This document shows, piece after piece, positions 57,830 to 64,000 of a stretch of 64,000 bases of DNA. Position numbers and translations under genes: made by a program. The DNA comes from Planctomycetota bacterium (lineage in GTDB: Bacteria > Planctomycetota > Planctomycetia > Planctomycetales > Planctomycetaceae), in assembly GCA_030836185.1 (NCBI GenBank), contig JAURQH010000050.1, positions 124,001 through 188,000 on the forward strand, written 5' to 3'. How positions within the stretch are numbered: position 1 is the first letter of the stretch; the number at the start of each line of letters is the position of its first letter. The notes under the pieces are model-generated. The model did not search any database, had not been told where the DNA came from, and was given only the letters and a program-made list of their open reading frames with translations.

Positions 57830-59221
57830 ATGCTCACGATTCAGGACCAAACCCCCCGTCTTTGTGACGGAATTTCCCGACGCAATTTATTGCAGGCGGG
57901 AGGACTCTCGGCACTCGGCTTGACGCTTGCTCACCCGCAGACATTAAAGGCGTCTGTGATTCATCCCTCAGGAGGCAAAGCGAAACGCTGTATCACTCTG
58001 TTCTTGATGGGTGGTCCTCCGCAACATTCCACTTGGGATCCCAAACCTCTTGCACCAGCCGAAGTACGAGGCGAGTTCGGACCAATCGCCACTAATGTTC
58101 CCGGCATCCATCTTTCTGAACTGCTACCAAAGACCGCCGGTCATGCTGATAAAATTGCCATTTTGAGAGGAGTTTCCACCGGCGATAACGCTCACTCTTC
58201 CAGTGGCTATTACATGTTGACGGGAACACCCCACATTCCCAAAAACCGTGAGAATGCGAATCCGGGTGCTCCCAATAACTGGCCGACGATGTCGTCTGTC
58301 GTGCAACATTTAAGTCATGGACAGCAAATGCTCCCTCCCTCTGTCCGAATGCCAATGCATATCTTTAATACCGATGGTAGTGTCTGGCCCGGACAAGATT
58401 CTGGCTGGCTCGGACATCGTGCCGACCCGTGGTTGTTCAATTGCCAACCCGCCTCTGCTGATTTCGACATTCCCCAGTTTCGTCTTTCTGCCGACGTAAC
58501 GCTCGACCGCCTAGCTCAACGACGTTCTTTGTTGTCGCAACTGGAATCACAACTCACCCAGCATGAGCAACTCGGCACCACTGAAACATACAACGATCAG
58601 CAACATCAGGCGTTCCAACTTCTCTCCAGCTCACAGGCACGGGCAGCCTGTGATTTGAGTCAGGAATCGGACGAGACTCGCGACCGATACGGACGCAGTC
58701 AATTTGGTCAAAGTGTGTTACTGGCCCGACGACTGATCGAAGCCGATGTCAAATTCGTGCACGTCAACTGGTTTCGTGGACCTGAAGAACCGAGTAATGC
58801 TCCCTGCTGGGACAGTCACGTGGGAGAAGCGAATCGTCTGAAAACGGTTCTGGTTCCCCCTTTCGATCAAGCGTATTCCTCGCTGCTGACTGATCTTGAA
58901 GAACGGGGGCTACTCGATGAAACTCTCGTGCTGGTTCTTTCTGAATTTGGGAGAACGCCCAAAATTCAAGCGAATGGCGGTCGTGGGCATTGGGGACATG
59001 CTTTTTCTGCCACGATGGCGGGCGGTGGAGTGAAAGGGGGGCAAGTTTACGGGGCCTCCGATGCACAGGGAGGCTATGTCAAAGACGGCCTGGTACGCCC
59101 TGAAGATCTCACGGCGACCGTGTTTCATACTCTCGGATACACTCCCGAAACCGAGTTGCAAGATCCGTTTGGTCGACCATTGCCAATCAGCCGCGGCAAC
59201 GTGCTAAAAGCGATTGTTTGA
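57830..59221 (+). CDS. DUF1501 protein with Tat signal peptide
   Basis: 463 residues. Tat motif SRR (R17-R18) in ISRRNLLQAGGLSALGLTLA. The body carries CITLFLMGGPPQHSTWDPKP, LPKTAGHADKIAILRGVSTG, ARRLIEADVKFVHVNW, LVLVLSEFGRTPKIQ and GRGHWGHAFSATMAGGGVKG. It is the third DUF1501 of the window and has no DUF1549/DUF1553 partner beside it, unlike the two at 21786 and 27451. It is followed by the HD gene on the opposite strand with its stop adjoining. Confidence 0.92.
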   Translation: MLTIQDQTPRLCDGISRRNLLQAGGLSALGLTLAHPQTLKASVIHPSGGKAKRCITLFLMGGPPQHSTWDPKPLAPAEVRGEFGPIATNVPGIHLSELLPKTAGHADKIAILRGVSTGDNAHSSSGYYMLTGTPHIPKNRENANPGAPNNWPTMSSVVQHLSHGQQMLPPSVRMPMHIFNTDGSVWPGQDSGWLGHRADPWLFNCQPASADFDIPQFRLSADVTLDRLAQRRSLLSQLESQLTQHEQLGTTETYNDQQHQAFQLLSSSQARAACDLSQESDETRDRYGRSQFGQSVLLARRLIEADVKFVHVNWFRGPEEPSNAPCWDSHVGEANRLKTVLVPPFDQAYSSLLTDLEERGLLDETLVLVLSEFGRTPKIQANGGRGHWGHAFSATMAGGGVKGGQVYGASDAQGGYVKDGLVRPEDLTATVFHTLGYTPETELQDPFGRPLPISRGNVLKAIV

Positions 59222-59869
59222 TCACAGTCCGTTCCATTCCTTGTCGAACTGTTTCAAAAATGTTTCCAGAAACGCATGACGTTCCTCGGACATTGTGCGA
59301 GCCGTTGGCGTATTGAGACGATCTTTCAGATGCAGTAACTTCTCATAGAAATGATTGATCGAAGGGCCGCTTTTCGTTTTGTAATCCTCGAATGATTGGT
59401 GCATCACTGGAGGATCATGGGGATCGTAGATCGCGCGGTCTTTCGCGCCACCGAATGCAAAACAGCGAGCGATGCCAATCGCTCCGATCGCATCCAACCG
59501 ATCCGCATCTTGCACAATCTGGCCATCGAGAAACGGCATATTGTCTTCGACGCCATGCCCTTTGAATGAAATGCGGTCAATGATCTCGCAAATCTGGTGC
59601 GATTCTTCCTCCGACACCCCGGCATCTAACAACCATTGATTCGCGAGAGATTCTGAAGTGGGCTCTTTTTTCAACTTCCAGTCATCGACATCATGCAACA
59701 GAGCCACTAACTCTACTCGTTCTGCATTTCCCTGTTCCCGTTCACAAATGATGAGAGCCGTCCGACGTACACGATCAACGTGCCACCAGTCGTGACCGGT
59801 TGAGTCATTTTCCATCTGCTGTTTGACCCTCTGTTCAATAACGGGAATGACTTCTGAATAATCGCGCAT
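59222..59869 (-). CDS. HD domain phosphohydrolase
   Basis: 215 residues. HD metal motif: H at GHDWWHVDRVRRTAL, then VALLHDVDDWKL (HD), and later IVQDADRLDAIGAIGIARCF (D), the yfbR/YpgQ-like arrangement of a small one-domain enzyme. It probably removes phosphates from nucleotides. No regulatory domain is attached. The stop abuts that of the DUF1501 gene (59221/59222), and the gene diverges from mazG. Confidence 0.9.
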   Translation of the reverse strand: MRDYSEVIPVIEQRVKQQMENDSTGHDWWHVDRVRRTALIICEREQGNAERVELVALLHDVDDWKLKKEPTSESLANQWLLDAGVSEEESHQICEIIDRISFKGHGVEDNMPFLDGQIVQDADRLDAIGAIGIARCFAFGGAKDRAIYDPHDPPVMHQSFEDYKTKSGPSINHFYEKLLHLKDRLNTPTARTMSEERHAFLETFLKQFDKEWNGL

Positions 59870-59959
59870 GAAAAACTTTCAGGTGTAGGTCGGTCGAGGT
59901 ACAGTGTCTTGTCTCGCACTCAGCTATCGAGACGTTACGAACCGAGAAAGAGATTGTCC

Positions 59960-60259
59960 ATGACACTCACAGAACTTCAAAACCTGATTCAAAAAATGTA
60001 TTCCAGCAAAGATGCTGAACGCGGTGTGGATGGCACATTTATGTGGTTCATGGAGGAGGTAGGAGAATTGGCGGCCGCATTGCGGGAAAATGACCGGCAG
60101 GAACTGGGCCGCGAGTTTGCCGACGTGATGGCATGGCTGGCGACACTTGCCAATATCGCCGACATCGACCTCGCTGAAGAAATGCAGAAGAAATACGGCC
60201 AAGGATGCCCTGGATGTGGTCAAATGACCTGCCAATGCGGAACCTCTGAAAAGCCTTAA
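59960..60259 (+). CDS. MazG-like nucleotide pyrophosphohydrolase
   Basis: 99 residues from the ATG at 59960; the frame opens at 59909. The four-helix MazG motif is clear: FMEEVGELAAALRENDRQELGREFADVMAWLATL gives the EExxE and ExxD metal ligands (shown here in short parts: EEVGELAAAL, EFADVMAWL). The tail CPGCGQMTCQC has four cysteines that could bind zinc, as seen in several short MazG proteins. It hydrolyses NTPs to NMP and PPi, cleansing the pool. The neighbour, a HD phosphohydrolase on the opposite strand, would fit the same theme. Confidence 0.88.
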   Translation: MTLTELQNLIQKMYSSKDAERGVDGTFMWFMEEVGELAAALRENDRQELGREFADVMAWLATLANIADIDLAEEMQKKYGQGCPGCGQMTCQCGTSEKP

Positions 60260-60614
60260 CAGCCGGTTGAAAACGTAATTTCTGCGGCAAATGTTTTTTG
60301 TATCCACTTTCACTGAAATGATTTACGGATATTTTGGAGTAAAAAGACAATTGACACGCAAATCCGGGAAGTTACCATAAAGAGAGCTGATCGCATGCTT
60401 ACAGGCTTCAGATCAGCGACTGATTTCCTCACAATAATCCCACCCCGGTTCTACGAATCCTTTTTTCCCGAGCCGCATAATCCCACTGTATTTTACGCTG
60501 TTTGAGGAAATCTCAATGGACAGTCTCTGTTACGGACCGTTCATCGTGTACAATTACAACAGTGGCAGATGAGATCCATCTGTCGAACATATATGTCGAG
60601 GAGATTGACCAACC
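60260..60614. other. 355-base leader region of the tat genes
   Basis: No gene is seen. A candidate promoter lies at 60351-60378, and a further TACAAT at 60549-60554 could be a -10, but lacks a good -35 at the right spacing. The tatA ribosome site gaggag lies just before the ATG at 60615. Confidence 0.5.
60351..60378 (+). promoter_or_regulatory. Candidate sigma-70-type promoter upstream of tatA
   Basis: TTGACA at 60351-60356 is a perfect -35 match; TACCAT at 60373-60378, 16 bases further, matches four of six -10 positions. The start of transcription would be about 60385, leaving a leader of some 230 bases. Spotted by eye only. Confidence 0.35.
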
Positions 60615-60806
60615 ATGATGCCCGGATTACCTCAAATCTTGATTGTGCTGCTCATTGTTCTGCTGTTTTTCGGAAAGCGAATTCCAGAAACAATGAGATC
60701 GTTGGGGCTCGGCATGAACGAGTTTAAAAAAGGACTCGATGGTGTCGATGAGAAAAAAGATAAAGAGGCGGTTGAATCTGAACAGAAAGAAAAGTCAGAC
60801 GTCTGA
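60615..60806 (+). CDS. tatA: Sec-independent translocase subunit TatA
   Basis: 63 residues. One membrane helix (LPQILIVLLIVLLFFGKRIP), the FGxxxxP hinge and a short amphipathic helix followed by a charged tail (MNEFKKGLDGVDEKKDKEAV), which is the TatA plan. TatA rings form the pore for folded, twin-arginine proteins. It is followed 54 bases later by a second TatA/B-type gene. Neither tatC nor a clear tatB is in the window. Confidence 0.92.
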   Translation: MMPGLPQILIVLLIVLLFFGKRIPETMRSLGLGMNEFKKGLDGVDEKKDKEAVESEQKEKSDV

Positions 60807-60860
60807 ATGTTCCAACAGCCTTAAGACTCAAGACATCATGACCTTGCAGGAGTGTTGAAA

Positions 60861-61196
60861 ATGTTTGGATTTGGTACTCCGAGTAGCGGAGAACTTATGG
60901 TCGTCCTTGTGATCGCTTTGTTGCTATTCGGTCGCAAGCTGCCCGAGGTCGCCATGAATCTCGGTAAAGGATTGCGAGAATTTCAATCCGGCCTGAAGGG
61001 AATGCAGGACGAGTTTACCCGTTCGGCCACCGCTGCCACTTCGACCAACAGTTACAGCGAGACATCTAGTAGCGACTCTCGTCCCATCCCTGAAGAAGAA
61101 CTCGCTCAGGATGAGGATGACATTCCGGCATTCGAGTTGCCGTCCGGGCCTCCTGTCGAAGAAAATGAGACTAAAGAATCAACGACAAACGCCTGA
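60861..61196 (+). CDS. TatA/TatB-type translocase subunit
   Basis: 111 residues from the ATG at 60861 (AGGAG nine bases before); a GTG upstream is out of place. It starts MFGFGTPSSGELMVVLVIAL with the membrane helix and LLFGRKLPEVAMNLGKGLREF, and ends in a 60-residue acidic/Ser-rich tail. The tail is longer than in TatA and its ELMVVLVIALLLFGRK is between TatA and TatB; the class cannot be set without alignment. Acts with the TatA above in export of folded proteins, for example the DUF1501 proteins of the window. Confidence 0.88.
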   Translation: MFGFGTPSSGELMVVLVIALLLFGRKLPEVAMNLGKGLREFQSGLKGMQDEFTRSATAATSTNSYSETSSSDSRPIPEEELAQDEDDIPAFELPSGPPVEENETKESTTNA

Positions 61197-61224
61197 TCAA
61201 CAATCGTTCTAACCAATCATGAAA

Positions 61225-61256
61225 AAGGCCGGGCTCTTTATGAGAAGCCCGGCCTT
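61225..61256. terminator. Bidirectional terminator between tat genes and sigma factor
   Basis: Stem aaggccgggct/agcccggcctt (61225-61235, 61246-61256) with a 10-base loop; aaa precedes and tattc follows, so T-runs are short (after the stem the plus strand reads att, the minus strand ttt). It lies 28 bases past the tat stop and 41 bases from the sigma factor stop on the other strand. Confidence 0.8.
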
Positions 61257-61296
61257 ATTCATTGACTCAAGATCTGAATGAGCGTGATTTCATGTT

Positions 61297-62217
61297 TCAG
61301 GCGACTTCAATCGCCAGCCGTTCGGATTGTTCGCGAAGTTGATCTAACGACCTCGCCAACAACTGACGAACTCGTTCGGTACTGATATTGAGCCCTTCCG
61401 CGATTTCCCGGAATCGATGAGGTTTATCCTGTTCGTTCATTCCAAACCGAGCCTGAACAATGAATTTGTCACGATCATTAAGTTGCGACAGCAAGCCTTC
61501 CACCGCCTCCTGAATTTCCAGATGATAGCTTTCAAAACTGCGTACCCGCTCTACATCATCTTCAGCAACGAATGGGAAAAGTTCATCAATACCGTTACGG
61601 AATCGACGCGAATGTTTGCGATTTCGGGGAGTGGAGCGATACAGTTTGTTTCGAACCGCCCAAGTCGCGTAGGTGCTGAAACGAGTCCCTCGTTCAAAAT
61701 CAAAGATCTCTACAGATCGCATGAGCGGTAAGTGCCCATCGCTAATCAGGTCTTCAATCAGGTTATCACGATCCGCCAGTTTCTTGGCAATAGAAACAAC
61801 CAGACGCAAGTTGGCAGAAACAATCAGGTTTCGGAAATGCCTTGCTCGATGGAATAACAAATTCATCTCTCGATGTAGTTTTTGAGAGGCACGTTTTCGA
61901 CCGTTGACACGTTGTGCTGCCCGGTATTTCAGATAATTCATCCATTGAAAAATCTGATACTCGTCATCCCCTTTCAACAATGGAACCTTGTGGAGTTCTG
62001 CCAAATAAGTGGAAAGACCGGTTTCCACCGAGTTAAGGTCGACCTCACGAATGTTCGCCTTGATGGGTTCGATTTGGCACAACTCATCGAGGTCAATGCG
62101 ATCATATTTCCGGTCAAGATCGCTGAAGGAATCACTACGGATGTATTCGATCTCTGGATGATGATCGAAAGGTGTTTCTTGTGTTCGGATCGCTCGAGTT
62201 GATTTTGATGTCGACAT
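61297..62217 (-). CDS. Sigma-70 family RNA polymerase sigma factor without a recognisable region 3
   Basis: 306 residues from the ATG at 62217 (GGAAA before it); the frame begins with a TTG at 62229. Region 1.2 is TGLSTYLAELHKVPLLKGDD (about 66-85), region 2 is NLRLVVSIAKKLADRDNLIE (from about 136) through GTRFSTYATWAVRNKLYR, and region 4 is LSQLNDRDKFIVQARFGM to STERVRQLLARSLDQLRE (about 243-296). The 45 residues between regions 2 and 4 are short and do not look like region 3, so it differs from RpoD. It is likely an alternative sigma factor. Confidence 0.88.
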   Translation of the reverse strand: MSTSKSTRAIRTQETPFDHHPEIEYIRSDSFSDLDRKYDRIDLDELCQIEPIKANIREVDLNSVETGLSTYLAELHKVPLLKGDDEYQIFQWMNYLKYRAAQRVNGRKRASQKLHREMNLLFHRARHFRNLIVSANLRLVVSIAKKLADRDNLIEDLISDGHLPLMRSVEIFDFERGTRFSTYATWAVRNKLYRSTPRNRKHSRRFRNGIDELFPFVAEDDVERVRSFESYHLEIQEAVEGLLSQLNDRDKFIVQARFGMNEQDKPHRFREIAEGLNISTERVRQLLARSLDQLREQSERLAIEVA

Positions 62218-62821
62218 TTCAATTTCCAATTGAGTGTTCCCAAAATGACGTCTCGCTCTGGTCGTGTCGCGAGCACGAATTCCTCAACCTGTACTTGCTA
62301 TTTATCGCCAATTTCAACATTAATAACAATAGATATAGAGAATATAAACGTCCATAACGTCCTTTTCAACTTCATGTTCTTCGTAAGTAATTCTAATATA
62401 GTGACTTAAGCGTTTCGCAATTAGCTGGCTTTGATCTCTAATTAGGATAACATTGACTTCGACAGTTAGAAAACTGAGAAAATTATGCGTTTCCGCACCC
62501 AATTCCCGGCTGAAACGATAATCACTCAGGCTGCATTTTTCTGGCTTCACTGCTACAATGCGTTTGAGACACCGATTCCTTAGAAAATCGGTGTCTCTCA
62601 ATTGGCGTAGGGTTGCACGAGGCAACGAGTTACGCTTTACTTCCGAGGCTTGTTTTCCACCCGGAAACCACGCCAATGACATATCGTTCTGGATTCGTTG
62701 TCGACACCTCAATTTTGTGAGATCGCTCGGCTTCAACGGGTTCGAGAACATTCAATCATAGATACATCCCTTTATGCAGAGGTCAGGCTGTTCATACGGC
62801 TGGCTGACGAGAGAAAATGCT
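62218..62821. other. 604-base region between the sigma factor and aceE
   Basis: Contains divergent promoters for both genes and a perfect hairpin (62566-62597). No coding sequence is recognisable; open frames here lack any family feature. No further structure was seen. Confidence 0.5.
62566..62597. repeat. Perfect 12-base hairpin upstream of aceE
   Basis: gagacaccgatt (62566-62577) and aatcggtgtctc (62586-62597) pair exactly over an 8-base loop. It sits 225 bases before the aceE start with no T-run on either side (the right arm is followed by tcaatt). It could be a terminator-like remnant or a leader RNA structure. Confidence 0.6.
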
Positions 62822-64000
62822 ATGGCACAGGATTTATCACAGATTTCGAGCATCGACCCGAATGAGCTCGAAGAATGGTATTCCTCACTCGAAGACATCC
62901 TGCATCGTTACGGACCACAGCGACTGCAAGAGCTTCTGGTGAACCTTCAAGAGCGGGCATATCTCCGCGGCGTGACGATGCCGTTCACTGCCAACACACC
63001 TTACGTCAACACCATCCCCGTTGATAAGCAGACACGTTTTCCAGGCAATCTGGAAATCGAACGCCGCATTAAAAGTATCATTCGCTGGAATGCCATGGCG
63101 ATGGTGGTTCGCGGAAACAAAGTTGCCGATGGTATTGGCGGTCACATTTCGACATTCGCTTCCTCGGCAACACTCTATGAGATCGGTTACAACCACTTCT
63201 TCAAAGCCCGGAATGAAAACCAGATCGGCGATATGGTTTACTTCCAAGGCCATGCCTCTCCCGGAATGTATTCTCGTGCGTTCATGGAAGGTCGTTTGAA
63301 CGAAGAACACCTGATCAACTTCCGTCGTGAAATTCCTCGTGGACAAGGACTCTCCTCGTATCCTCATCCGTGGTTAATGCCCGATTTCTGGCAGTTTCCA
63401 ACCGTCTCGATGGGTCTCGGCCCCATCTGTTCGATTTATCACGCACGATTCCTTCGATATATGGAACATCGTGGTTTGATCGACACCAGTGAGTCGCGCG
63501 TCTGGCAGTTTGGTGGAGACGGCGAAGTTGATGAACCCGAAACTCTCGGTGCCATCACACTTGCATCCCGCGAAAACCTCGACAATCTCACTTGGGTCAT
63601 TAACTGTAATCTCCAACGACTCGACGGCCCTGTCCGTGGAAACGGGAAGATTATTCAGGAACTGGAAGCCGCGTTCCGTGGTGCTGGCTGGAATGTCATT
63701 AAAGTCGTTTGGGGAGGAGACTGGGATCCGTTGTTGGCCAAAGATGCTGATGGAAAACTTGTCAAACGCATGGGAGAAATTGTTGACGGCCAGTATCAAA
63801 AATACAGCGTCGAAAATGGCGAATACATTCGCGAACATTTCTTTGGTATCGACCCGGACCTTGAAGGAATGGTCGAGCATCTGACCGACGAACAGATCCA
63901 GAAATTACGTCGAGGTGGTCACGATCCCGAAAAAGTTTACGCCGCCTTCCAATCTGCGGTCGAACATAAGGGAGCCCCCACTGTCATTCTTGCCAAAACG
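62822..64000 (+). CDS. aceE: Pyruvate dehydrogenase E1 component, homodimeric type, partial (3' end off the window)
   Basis: The first 393 codons from the ATG at 62822. Landmarks of the homodimeric E1 are FPGNLEIERRIKSIIRWNAM, GIGGHISTFASSATLYEIGY, VYFQGHASPGMYSRAFMEGR, and the thiamine diphosphate site FGGDGEVDEPETLG to NLQRLDGPVRGN. It decarboxylates pyruvate and passes the acetyl group to the E2 lipoyl domain. About 900 residues are usual, so more than half is missing. Upstream is a long leader with a hairpin. Confidence 0.95.
   Translation, partial: MAQDLSQISSIDPNELEEWYSSLEDILHRYGPQRLQELLVNLQERAYLRGVTMPFTANTPYVNTIPVDKQTRFPGNLEIERRIKSIIRWNAMAMVVRGNKVADGIGGHISTFASSATLYEIGYNHFFKARNENQIGDMVYFQGHASPGMYSRAFMEGRLNEEHLINFRREIPRGQGLSSYPHPWLMPDFWQFPTVSMGLGPICSIYHARFLRYMEHRGLIDTSESRVWQFGGDGEVDEPETLGAITLASRENLDNLTWVINCNLQRLDGPVRGNGKIIQELEAAFRGAGWNVIKVVWGGDWDPLLAKDADGKLVKRMGEIVDGQYQKYSVENGEYIREHFFGIDPDLEGMVEHLTDEQIQKLRRGGHDPEKVYAAFQSAVEHKGAPTVILAKT

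Overview
The window reads as a chromosomal segment of a planctomycete, most likely from the Planctomycetales. The evidence is the co-occurrence of a secreted sulfatase with HEAT repeats, two cytochrome-c/DUF1549/DUF1553 proteins each followed by a twin-arginine DUF1501 protein, a third DUF1501 gene, two DUF1559 prepilin-like genes each followed by a small regulatory-like lipoprotein, a TPR/FG-GAP/ASPIC protein, and a group-2-like sigma factor. Base composition looks close to half G+C by eye. I cannot name the genus from sequence alone.

Layout. 1-9.4 kb is mostly housekeeping on the minus strand: a partial TetR regulator at the edge, a sulfatase, threonine synthase, a citrate-synthase-fold protein that has lost its catalytic residues, then scpB on the plus strand, and nusB, ribH, rho and coaE on the minus strand. 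9.6-18.9 kb holds a secreted TPR protein, a membrane-anchored coiled-coil protein with a BRCT-like C-terminus, polA, a 776-base gene-free stretch rich in inverted repeats, and a polytopic membrane protein fused to TPRs. 19-28.9 kb carries two successive PSD1-type cytochrome/DUF1501 gene pairs with a PAS-AraC regulator between them, divergent from the second pair.

29-43.3 kb is a leftward-transcribed surface polysaccharide locus: a TylF-like methyltransferase and tRNA-Phe beyond its 3' end, then (in reverse order of transcription) a WcaF-type acetyltransferase, GT4, GT4, a Wzy-like polymerase, GT4, GT2, a broken glycosyltransferase, gmd, fcl, GT4 and what looks like the C-terminal remnant of a WecA/MraY-type priming transferase. 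gmd and fcl convert GDP-mannose to GDP-L-fucose, so a fucose-containing polymer is implied. Three of its genes look damaged (two in-frame TAA codons in one, a one-base frameshift near the start of another, an N-terminal truncation in the third), so the locus may be decaying or phase-silenced.

43.4-48.2 kb holds an ArfB-type ribosome rescue hydrolase, a sugar-phosphate isomerase, a DASS transporter, an overlapping nucleotidyltransferase/small-protein pair and a SRPBCC protein. 48.2-55.9 kb holds a secreted protein with a PA-IL-like C-terminal domain, a DUF1559 gene broken by a deletion of about 40 bases, its lipoprotein partner, a small membrane protein translationally coupled to a large TPR/FG-GAP/ASPIC protein, and an intact DUF1559/lipoprotein pair separated by a terminator. 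56-64 kb holds a sialate O-acetylesterase-like protein, a third DUF1501, an HD hydrolase, a MazG-like pyrophosphohydrolase, two TatA/B-type subunits, a sigma factor, and aceE (pyruvate dehydrogenase E1) running off the end. The Tat subunits fit the three Tat-signal DUF1501 proteins of the window.

The best candidates for something undescribed are the citrate synthase pseudoenzyme, the BRCT-like domain on a membrane-anchored coiled-coil protein, the histidine-bearing membrane domain fused to TPRs, and the pattern of damage concentrated in the polysaccharide locus. No CRISPR array, insertion sequence, prophage or recognisable defence island was seen.
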